From the NCBI GenBank assembly GCA_035307785.1, contig DATGHS010000177.1, positions 1 to 23,650 on the forward strand: 23,650 bases of DNA, given 5' to 3'. Made by a program: the position numbers and the translations under genes. Origin of the DNA: DATGHS01 sp035307785. Its GTDB lineage: Bacteria > Planctomycetota > Planctomycetia > Gemmatales > Gemmataceae. The notes beneath the pieces were generated by a model. The model did not search any database. It was given only the letters and a program-made list of their open reading frames with translations, and was not told where the DNA came from. Below, piece by piece: positions 18,352 to 23,650 of the stretch. The first letter of the stretch is position 1. Every line of letters starts with the position of its first letter.

Positions 18352-19959
18352 TTACTTCTGCATCTTCGCGCCGAGGGCGAGCGATTTGCCCTTGGCCGTG
18401 ACCGTGATCTTCAGGCTCGAACCGCCTTCCACGCGCACGTGGACGGTGTCCTTGCCCTCGGTCTCAGCGCCAAAGATATCCTTCACATGCTTGTGCGCGT
18501 CCTTGTTATTCGCCACATACGGTAAGATGTGTGCGAGCGCGGCTTCTAATTGGAACAGCGGCACCATCTGCGGCCCGGCGGCAATCAATTGCTTGATCTG
18601 TTTTAACGCCTCGGGCCCGTAGGCGATGAACGCGGCATCGTGGCGGATGGCCAGGTACACGTCACTCGTACCGAAAATCCGCTTGGCATTTTCGTCCGCG
18701 GTTTCGCCGATTGTCACCTTGTGGATTTTCAAGTCGCCCACGGAGTCGACATCCAAATGGAACTTGTCCTTGTCCTTATCCGGAATGATCTTGAGGATGC
18801 TGCGGCCAAAGTCTTCAATGCCTTTGCCTTCGCTGAGCTTGATGCCGGCCACAACCGTGTGATGGCCTTCCTTGTTCGGGCCATAAACCGCCACGCCGCC
18901 ATCAAATTCGCCGGACTTCAGTGTGGGAGCTAAGGTCTCGAGGGCCGACTTGGTCAAATTCCGGTTCTCTTCCTTGGCTTGCTCGATTAGTTGCTTGAAG
19001 GCATCGTCCACAGCCGGACCGACAAGTTTCTTCAATTCGTCCGGCAACACAACATGACCCATGAAACTCAGCGCTGCCTTGTTCGTGGCCAGGCCGGCGA
19101 AGATACTGCGGGCATCGCTCAGTTTCTTCAAGTCCTTGGCCAGGCCGGAATCGGGCTTCGGGGTAAGATCGATATTCAGGTGGATGTCGTCTTTCTTGCT
19201 GTTGAGCGTGAGGCTTATCGACAATTGATCGCCGTCGTTTACGGCGGCTTCGATTTGCTTGCCCACGTTATCAACGATCATTTCCCGCAGTTTCCGCATC
19301 GCCTCGGTTTCCTGCGGCGGCTTCTGATCCTTCGCTTTGGCCAGTTCGTTTGTGATCTGGGTGAGCAGCATCGTCTTGACGATGTCCGGGATCTCCGACA
19401 GTTTGAGCTTAATGGAGATGATCGCATTATCGCCGGCCGCCGGCAGGACCTTTTCAGGGGCCAGCAACTTGCTCTTATCGATGTTGCTCTTTTCAATGGC
19501 GGTGACATAAGCGTATTTGTTTTCGACGCGGAAATAGAGGGTGACCGGAATGGGCACCATAGGAATCTGTTCGATCGTGTAGACGCCGTCTTTGCCCTTC
19601 TCGGCCTTGATGTCACGACTGCCGAGGAATTCGACGAACGCCTTCTCATCCGCAATTGGAATTAACAAAACGGTGGGGCTGCCCTGGATGTTGTCCTTGT
19701 CGAAGCTGCCGTAGAGCGCGAATGGGCGTTCGGTGTCGATGCCGATACTGCCCTTGAACGCCTGGACCATGCCTTCGATGTTCGTGACATCGTCTTCGTG
19801 GTCGGCCAGTTTCGCGAAATACTTGGCGTCGGACAGCAAGCCTTCAATCGATTTGAGTTGAATGACGAGGGAAGGGCTGGCGGGCTTGTCGTCGGCCCGG
19901 GCCAAGGCTGGGAGGGCCAGACCGGCGAAGACGACCATAAACAGATACCGTAACCGCAT
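18352..19959 (-). CDS. Exported protein of unknown function
   Basis: A 535-residue protein with a clear Sec signal peptide: 'MRLRY', a hydrophobic core 'LFMVVFAGLALPAL' and a likely cut after 'ARA' before Asp23. The mature protein is rich in lysine, aspartate and glutamate and alternates beta strands with helices. It has no further membrane segment and few cysteines. The pattern of regions such as 'PFALYGSFDKDNIQGSPTVLLIPIADEKAFVEFLG' and 'SDVYLAIRHDAAFIAYGPEALKQIKQLIA' resembles planctomycete periplasmic proteins of unassigned function that may carry two related halves. No enzymatic motif was recognised. AGGAG at 19969-19965 (minus), five to six bases before the ATG, fixes the start. A promoter candidate lies at 20008-20038. 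Confidence 0.85.
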   Translation of the reverse strand: MRLRYLFMVVFAGLALPALARADDKPASPSLVIQLKSIEGLLSDAKYFAKLADHEDDVTNIEGMVQAFKGSIGIDTERPFALYGSFDKDNIQGSPTVLLIPIADEKAFVEFLGSRDIKAEKGKDGVYTIEQIPMVPIPVTLYFRVENKYAYVTAIEKSNIDKSKLLAPEKVLPAAGDNAIISIKLKLSEIPDIVKTMLLTQITNELAKAKDQKPPQETEAMRKLREMIVDNVGKQIEAAVNDGDQLSISLTLNSKKDDIHLNIDLTPKPDSGLAKDLKKLSDARSIFAGLATNKAALSFMGHVVLPDELKKLVGPAVDDAFKQLIEQAKEENRNLTKSALETLAPTLKSGEFDGGVAVYGPNKEGHHTVVAGIKLSEGKGIEDFGRSILKIIPDKDKDKFHLDVDSVGDLKIHKVTIGETADENAKRIFGTSDVYLAIRHDAAFIAYGPEALKQIKQLIAAGPQMVPLFQLEAALAHILPYVANNKDAHKHVKDIFGAETEGKDTVHVRVEGGSSLKITVTAKGKSLALGAKMQK

Positions 19960-20007
19960 AAATCTCTCCTAGTTTGGATGCGAGTTTCCAATTCCTGCAA
20001 TGCACCA

Positions 20008-20038
20008 TTTATACCCGGCAACTCGGGCAAAGTGTCAA
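20008..20038 (-). promoter_or_regulatory. Candidate sigma70 promoter for the 18352-19959 gene
   Basis: On the minus strand TTGACA (20038-20033, perfect consensus) and TATAAA (20013-20008, 5/6) are separated by 19 bp, slightly longer than the ideal 17. The transcript would start near 20000, giving a leader of about 40 nt that includes the AGGAG ribosome binding site. The -35 element lies one base from the arm of a 37-bp palindrome (20040-20115). Confidence 0.55.
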
Positions 20039-20039
20039 G

Positions 20040-20115
20040 TGACTGGGGCAGCGTCGAGCCGTAAGGCCGACGTGGGCACCCACGTCGGCCTTACGGCTCG
20101 ACGCTGCCCCAGTCA
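20040..20115. repeat. Perfect 37-bp inverted repeat with 2-bp spacer
   Basis: Positions 20040-20076 and 20079-20115 are exact reverse complements with only CA between them, so 76 bp form an almost complete palindrome. It could extrude as a cruciform or form an extremely stable RNA hairpin. The arm contains CCGTAAGGCCGACGTGGG near its inner end. It is directly upstream of the -35 element of the minus-strand gene and has no T-run on either side. The exactness over 37 bp implies recent origin or selection. It may be a mobile or dispersed repeat, a transcription barrier or a protein-binding site. Confidence 0.9.
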
Positions 20116-20202
20116 TGAGTCGCCGGGCAACTTTTCTATTTTCCGAAAAATAATTGAAGTGGCTGCGCAAGTTTCCCAGCCGCCGCCATTCGGGGGGTAC
20201 AA

Positions 20203-20340
20203 GCTGGCGAGAGCCGCTGAAACGGGCAAGGCCGGGCGACTTTGTGGACGCTGGAATATCCGGCGTTTTTACGGTGCGGCCCCTGCCTCGGAGACCGACT
20301 CCACCGTTCGGCCGGGCCCGTTTCAGGGGTTCTCCCCAAC
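20203..20340 (+). ncRNA. Candidate structured non-coding RNA (or miniature inverted-repeat element)
   Basis: Positions 20206-20227 pair with 20316-20337 in a 22-bp stem with three mismatches, including an uninterrupted 11-bp core (CTGAAACGGGC at 20217, GCCCGTTTCAG at 20316). After a small AA/GG internal loop the helix continues with GGCCG (20230-20234) against CGGCC (20309-20313). The enclosed loop holds a hairpin at 20248-20266 (8 bp, loop ATA) and a stem at 20271-20276/20302-20307 topped by TCGG-AGA-CCGA (20288-20298). Just upstream, AGC-T-GGC-GAGA-GCC-GCT (20202-20218) offers an alternative GNRA hairpin, and GGCTG/CAGCC (20161/20177) another. No coding frame looks real. A strong terminator follows at 20376-20412. 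None of the RNase P, tmRNA or SRP RNA signatures were found. Transcription is not shown. Confidence 0.4.
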
Positions 20341-20375
20341 TCCCTAACTTAGGCACCAACTCTTCCCCAAAGAGT

Positions 20376-20412
20376 GAGACGCCCGGCGGCGGTCGCCGGG
20401 CGTTCTCTTTTT
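20376..20412 (+). terminator. Intrinsic terminator without an upstream plus-strand gene
   Basis: A GC-rich stem of 12 bp (20376-20387 with 20395-20407, one-base bulge at 20404) with a 7-base loop is followed directly by TTTTT (20408-20412), a textbook Rho-independent terminator on the plus strand. The nearest upstream plus gene, acnA, ends 2.1 kb away beyond a minus-strand gene. The terminator therefore either ends a non-coding transcript from 20116-20375 or acts as an attenuator in the leader of the DUF1501 gene. Confidence 0.7.
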
Positions 20413-20424
20413 CCGCTCCACAAG

Positions 20425-20469
20425 CCCGCAGGCGAGTCTTCGAGCCTGCGGGGTTAGCCCCAATTTTTC
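20425..20469 (+). terminator. Second hairpin pair with T-run (repeat or tandem terminator)
   Basis: CCCGCAGGC (20425-20433) and GCCTGCGGG (20444-20452) form a perfect 9-bp stem with a 10-base loop. A mutually exclusive GGGG-TTAG-CCCC hairpin (20450-20461) comes next and is followed by AATTTTT and then TTTTTT at 20472-20477. The two hairpins share bases 20450-20452, so only one can form fully at a time. From memory, the CCCGCAGGCGAGTCTTCG-type sequence resembles dispersed planctomycete intergenic palindromes. It may act as a back-up terminator after 20376-20412. Confidence 0.55.
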
Positions 20470-20481
20470 CGTTTTTTCCAA

Positions 20482-20513
20482 TTGACTTTTACCTATTTCC
20501 TGCCAACTTAAAT
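20482..20513 (+). promoter_or_regulatory. Weak promoter candidate for the DUF1501 gene
   Basis: TTGACT (20482-20487) matches -35 at 5/6, and TTAAAT (20508-20513) is the best -10-like element downstream, 20 bp away. The spacing is long, so this is a tentative call. It lies after both terminator-like structures and 63 bp before the ATG. If real, the DUF1501 gene does not depend on transcription through the structured region. Confidence 0.3.
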
Positions 20514-20575
20514 CATCAGGCAGCCCAAGCGCTGCCTTCCCACCCCATACCCTCTTCTGTTCGAGGCGCACGCCT

Positions 20576-21901
20576 ATGTTCGATCTCATTACCGGAACTT
20601 CCTCCGACTGCACCGGAATGAACCGCCGGTCGTTTCTGCGCGTCGGTGCCTTGTCCGCCCTTGGCTTGTCGCTGCCGCAGTTTTTGCGCTTGCGGGCGGA
20701 GCAGCCGGCTGTCGGCAAGAAAGACGTGAAGTGCATCCTCCTCTGGATGCAAGGCGGCCCAAGCCATATTGACACCTTTGACCCAAAGCCCGACGCCCCG
20801 GTTGAAGTCCGCGGTGAGTTTCAAACGATCGCGACGACCTTGCCGGGTGTGCGGATCGCGGAACATATGCCGCGGCTGGCCAACCTGACCAACCTGTACA
20901 GCATGGTCCGTGGCCACGACCCGAAGAACGGCAGTCATGGCGTGGCCGATCATCTCATGATGTCGGGCCACAAGTTTAACCCGGCGTTGCCTTTTCCCTG
21001 CTTCGGTTCGGTGACCGCCAACGAACGCGGCTACGTGAAGGGAATGCTCCCATTCGTCCAGCTGGGCCGCAACATCGACCGCCGCTTCAATGGCGGCATC
21101 GCCGGCTTTCTCGGCGATCAACACAACCCGTTTGAAGTGAGCGAAGACCCAAATGCCCCGGTCTTCCGCGTGCGCGATCTGGGTCTGGCAGGCAAGGAGG
21201 AGCAAGACCGGCTCGAACGCCGCTACGCCATGCTCAACGACATGGACAAGTATCAGAAGGCGATCGAAGAAAGCACCGATGTGGTAAAAGCCCGCGACGA
21301 GTTCTACGAAAAGGCCCACGGCCTGATCACTTCGCCGCTGGCCAAGAAGGCGTTCGACATCTCGGCGGAACCGAACAAGGTGCGCGAAACCTATGGCCGC
21401 ACGCAGTTCGGCCAGTCGTGCCTGCTGGCTCGGCGGCTCATCGAATCGGGGGTGCAATTCGTCACCGTGACCGACGGCGGTTGGGACACGCACACCGACA
21501 ATTTCAAAAGCCTGAAGACCCGCTTGTTGCCGAAGCTCGACGCCGGGTTCTCGGCGCTTTTGCAAGACTTACAGATTCGCGGCCTGCTCGAATCGACGCT
21601 GGTGGTCTGGTTCGGCGACTTCGGCCGCACGCCGAAGGTCAACCCTTCGGCCGGCCGCGATCACTGGGCCTCGGCCGGCGTGGCCTGCTTCGCCGGCGGC
21701 GGCATCAAGCCCGGCCAGGTGGTCGGCGCCACGAACCAGTTCGCCGAGTTCGTCATCGACTCGCCGGCCTCGCCGCAAGACTTCGCCGCCACAATCTACA
21801 GCGCCCTCGGCATTCCGCTCCACACCTGGTACAAGACCCAGGACGGCCGGCCGATTGAACTCGTGCCGGAAGGAAAGCCGATGCGGCAATTGCTGGGGTA
21901 G
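20576..21901 (+). CDS. DUF1501 family protein, Tat-exported
   Basis: A 441-residue member of the DUF1501 (sulfatase-like alkaline phosphatase fold) family. The N-terminus has a twin-arginine signal 'NRRSFLRVGALSALGLSLPQ' (Arg17-Arg18), so it should be exported folded. Family marks are 'LWMQGGPSHIDTFDPKP', 'VRGHDPKNGSHGVADHLMMSGHKFNP', 'VTDGGWDTHTDNF', 'VWFGDFGRTPKVN' and 'GRDHW'. The role is not established; in planctomycetes such genes usually sit next to a DUF1549/DUF1553 cytochrome c protein (PSD1 type) and are thought to act in the periplasm. No such partner is adjacent here, although a different cytochrome c fusion lies about 700 bp downstream. GAGG at 20563-20566 lies 9 bases before the ATG. 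Confidence 0.93.
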   Translation: MFDLITGTSSDCTGMNRRSFLRVGALSALGLSLPQFLRLRAEQPAVGKKDVKCILLWMQGGPSHIDTFDPKPDAPVEVRGEFQTIATTLPGVRIAEHMPRLANLTNLYSMVRGHDPKNGSHGVADHLMMSGHKFNPALPFPCFGSVTANERGYVKGMLPFVQLGRNIDRRFNGGIAGFLGDQHNPFEVSEDPNAPVFRVRDLGLAGKEEQDRLERRYAMLNDMDKYQKAIEESTDVVKARDEFYEKAHGLITSPLAKKAFDISAEPNKVRETYGRTQFGQSCLLARRLIESGVQFVTVTDGGWDTHTDNFKSLKTRLLPKLDAGFSALLQDLQIRGLLESTLVVWFGDFGRTPKVNPSAGRDHWASAGVACFAGGGIKPGQVVGATNQFAEFVIDSPASPQDFAATIYSALGIPLHTWYKTQDGRPIELVPEGKPMRQLLG

Positions 21902-21918
21902 CCGCTAATAGCTTGCCG

Positions 21919-22461
21919 ATGCAAAGGCACTTTTTCGCTACCGCTGATGATCTCATTCCCGTTTTTGAACGTGCGGAAAAAAAGCAGCCGCTCGTATATA
22001 CACTTGCTGGGCTTTTCGATTCAACAGAGCTGATCCACGCAAATTCGGGTGCAGACTTGCCAAGCCTGCACCAACCTGCGCCACATGAGGGGGCAATCGG
22101 CTGCCCCCACTACGTAGTCGTCCCGCGCGAATTGTCCGTTCAAATTCGCGAAGTACCACAACGTGCTGGCGGGATCAAGTATGCCGTCGATCAGTTGATT
22201 AACCCCGACAGCATCATCGTTTCTCACGGTGGCTTACGAGAACCCAACGCCCTGCTCAGTGGAAATGTCGGTACCTGCACCGGATCCAAGATTTCCGTGT
22301 CGCTATATCGCTCGTTTTCTTACGCAATTGGAAAGCAATTTGTGCGCGTCCGTTCGTTTTGGGTTGGCCCGGAAGCATACCGGTTGTTTATGAATGGCTG
22401 GCGATTAACTACTGATGTCGATAGGCCACGCGAGTATGATTTGGCCGAAGAGAAAGAATGA
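21919..22461 (+). CDS. Protein of unknown function, possible acquired gene
   Basis: A 180-residue soluble protein with no signal peptide or membrane helix. It starts 'MQRHFFATADDLIPVFERAEKKQPLVYTL' and ends 'REYDLAEEKE'. Internal features are 'GGIKYAVDQLINPDSIIVSHGG', 'SGNVGTC' and 'VRSFWVGPEAYRLF', which look like a conserved mixed alpha/beta fold, but no family with a known function was recognised. The DNA is visibly less GC-rich and uses more A/T-ending codons than the flanking genes, which suggests horizontal gain or weak expression. There is no clear ribosome binding site. ATG 21919 is 15 bp after the DUF1501 stop; an in-frame TTG at 21913 is an alternative. It may be read through from the DUF1501 gene. 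Confidence 0.7.
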   Translation: MQRHFFATADDLIPVFERAEKKQPLVYTLAGLFDSTELIHANSGADLPSLHQPAPHEGAIGCPHYVVVPRELSVQIREVPQRAGGIKYAVDQLINPDSIIVSHGGLREPNALLSGNVGTCTGSKISVSLYRSFSYAIGKQFVRVRSFWVGPEAYRLFMNGWRLTTDVDRPREYDLAEEKE

Positions 22462-22527
22462 AAGTTTGCGCCGCGATTTGACCGAGTTTTCATCTTCACA
22501 TTTCCAAGAATCACCTCCTTTCCCGCT

Positions 22528-22546
22528 ACCGCTGAAACCCGGCGGT
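22528..22546. promoter_or_regulatory. Short stem-loop in the gap before the redoxin gene
   Basis: ACCGCTG (22528-22534) pairs with CGGCGGT (22540-22546) in a 7-bp stem with one G-U and a 5-base loop. No T-run follows. The 162-bp gap around it also holds ATCACCTCCTTTC at 22510-22522, identical in part to the common 3' end of 16S rRNA. No convincing promoter was seen. Confidence 0.25.
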
Positions 22547-22623
22547 GTATGATTCAGTATCTTTCCGTGTAGAGACGGGTGCCGTCGCTGCCGGAAAAGT
22601 CGTGACATCTTGCGAGGTTTACC

Positions 22624-23650
22624 ATGCCGTTGACGTGCCGATTGTTCGCCGGAATTGCCGTTTTCTGTCTGCTCTTAGCCGCCGGCTTCGCCACCGCCGG
22701 CGAGACCGACAGCAAGTCCATCGCCAGCATTTCTTTCCGCACCGAAGCCGGCAAGCCGGTGGCCTGGAAGGAACTTCAGGGCAGGAAGGCCACCGTGGCG
22801 GTGTTCCTTTCCTTCGATTGCCCCATGTCGAACAGCTATGCCGCCACGCTCGCCGATCTGGCCAAGGAATACTCGGCCAAGGGTGTGGCATTCGTCGGCA
22901 TCTGCCCCTGCGACGACGACGCGGCCACGGTGGCCAAGCAGGCGAAGGAATTCAAGGTTGGCTTCCCAATCTATCTCGACGACAAACTGGCCGCGGCCGA
23001 CGCGTTTGACGCCAAGGTCACGCCGACGGTCTTCGTCCTCGACGAAAAGGCATCGATCCGGTACAGGGGCGCGATCGACAACAAATACATCGCTCGCTTG
23101 AAAGAAAATCAGAAGGTTACCGAGCATTATTTGCAAGACGCTTTGAATCAACTCCTGGCCGGGCAGGAAGTGAACGTGAAATCGACGAAAGCCCTGGGCT
23201 GCCACATTCTGCGCGAAGAGAAGTCAGTCGCTGCCGAAGTGACCTATCACAAAGATGTGTTGCCGATTCTTCAGGAGCACTGCCAGAGCTGTCATCGGCC
23301 CGGCGAGGTCGGTCCATTTTCCCTCATGACCTACAAGCAAGCCGTGAAATGGGCCGGTGACATCAAGGAATACACGCAAAACCGGCAGATGCCGCCCTGG
23401 AAGCCGACCGCCGGCAAGGAGTTCTCCGGCGACCGCCGACTGTCGCAAACGGAACTCGACACGCTGGCCAAGTGGGTGGAAACCGGCAAGGCCGAGGGCA
23501 ATCCGAATGACGCGCCGTCGGCCAAACAGTTCCCCGAAGGTTGGTACTTCGGCCAGCCCGATCTGGTGCTGACGGTTCCCGATGACTTCACGCTGGGCGC
23601 CAGCGGCAAGGACGCCTTCCGCGTTTACGTGCTGCCCACCGGCCTGACGG
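22624..23650 (+). CDS. Exported redoxin-cytochrome c fusion protein (3' truncated by the window)
   Basis: The first 342 codons are visible and the frame stays open to the edge. A Sec signal peptide covers about residues 1-26 ('LFAGIAVFCLLLAAGFATAGE'). A thioredoxin-fold redoxin/AhpC-TSA-like domain (about 30-185) has 'SFDCPMSNSY' with Cys66, 'VGICPCDDDAATV' and 'VTPTVFVLDE'. It has a single cysteine at the usual active-site position instead of CxxC, so it may be a thiol peroxidase-like or structural domain. A heme c-binding domain follows with CxxCH at 220-224 ('HCQSCHRPGEVGP') and 'MPPWKP', where Met may be the sixth ligand. The last visible part ('PDLVLTVPDDFTLG', 'FRVYVLPTGL') resembles the start of a copper monooxygenase-like domain found in this planctomycete architecture; that is recalled, not shown. 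GAGG at 22614-22617 supports the ATG. Confidence 0.88.
   Translation, partial: MPLTCRLFAGIAVFCLLLAAGFATAGETDSKSIASISFRTEAGKPVAWKELQGRKATVAVFLSFDCPMSNSYAATLADLAKEYSAKGVAFVGICPCDDDAATVAKQAKEFKVGFPIYLDDKLAAADAFDAKVTPTVFVLDEKASIRYRGAIDNKYIARLKENQKVTEHYLQDALNQLLAGQEVNVKSTKALGCHILREEKSVAAEVTYHKDVLPILQEHCQSCHRPGEVGPFSLMTYKQAVKWAGDIKEYTQNRQMPPWKPTAGKEFSGDRRLSQTELDTLAKWVETGKAEGNPNDAPSAKQFPEGWYFGQPDLVLTVPDDFTLGASGKDAFRVYVLPTGLT

Noticed and set aside
20000..20621. Short open frames crossing the 20031-20575 gap on both strands
   Set aside because: They run through palindromes and terminators, have no ribosome binding site and encode low-complexity Arg/Pro-rich peptides.

Overview
The window looks like chromosomal DNA of a planctomycete. 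Direct signs are an exported protein with an N-terminal 'LEQLEGRDCPS' segment, a DUF1501 protein with a Tat signal, an ECF sigma factor overlapping a Ser/Thr kinase that ends in TPR-like repeats, a second ECF sigma factor with a membrane-anchored tail, a redoxin-cytochrome c fusion, and GC-rich palindromic repeats in several intergenic gaps. The order or genus cannot be fixed from the sequence alone.

Layout. 1-209 is the 3' end of a large surface protein with cadherin/Ig-like repeats. 473-3940 is cobalamin-dependent methionine synthase (metH), with a possible promoter and a leader hairpin but no recognisable cobalamin or SAM riboswitch. 3944-4048 is an imperfect palindromic repeat. 4057-6801 holds an ABC-2 exporter: ATPase first, permease last, with a small antitoxin-like/toxin-like pair between them. 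6914-8104 is a CBS-CBS-PP2C (SpoIIE/RsbU-type) phosphatase. 8255-11103 is an ECF sigma factor translationally coupled to a membrane Ser/Thr kinase. 11309-12522 is an exported Ig-like repeat protein and a small unknown protein, followed by a nested dyad at 12546-12600. 12779-14143 is an exported protein of unknown function, convergent with an ECF sigma factor on the minus strand (14156-15298). 15552-18269 is aconitase (acnA), which converges on an exported protein (18352-19959, minus) across a perfect 19-bp hairpin.

The most unusual part is the non-coding stretch 20031-20575. It holds a probable promoter for the minus-strand gene. A perfect 37-bp inverted repeat abuts that promoter. Next comes a long mismatched inverted repeat enclosing two internal hairpins, which may be a structured RNA or a miniature inverted-repeat element. 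Two terminator-like hairpins with T-runs on the plus strand follow. No plus-strand gene lies directly upstream of these terminators. After this come a DUF1501 protein (20576-21901), an unknown gene of different composition (21919-22461) and the 5' part of an exported redoxin/cytochrome c protein (22624 to the window end).

How the genes work together. The metabolic genes (metH, acnA) are housekeeping. The rest is mostly signalling (two ECF sigma factors, one kinase, one phosphatase with CBS sensors) and cell-envelope or exported proteins. Only three linkages have support from spacing or overlap: ABC ATPase to permease, the antitoxin-like/toxin-like pair, and the ECF-kinase pair. Starts were chosen from Shine-Dalgarno spacing and overlaps with the preceding gene. 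All structural calls were made by eye and no folding or database search was run.
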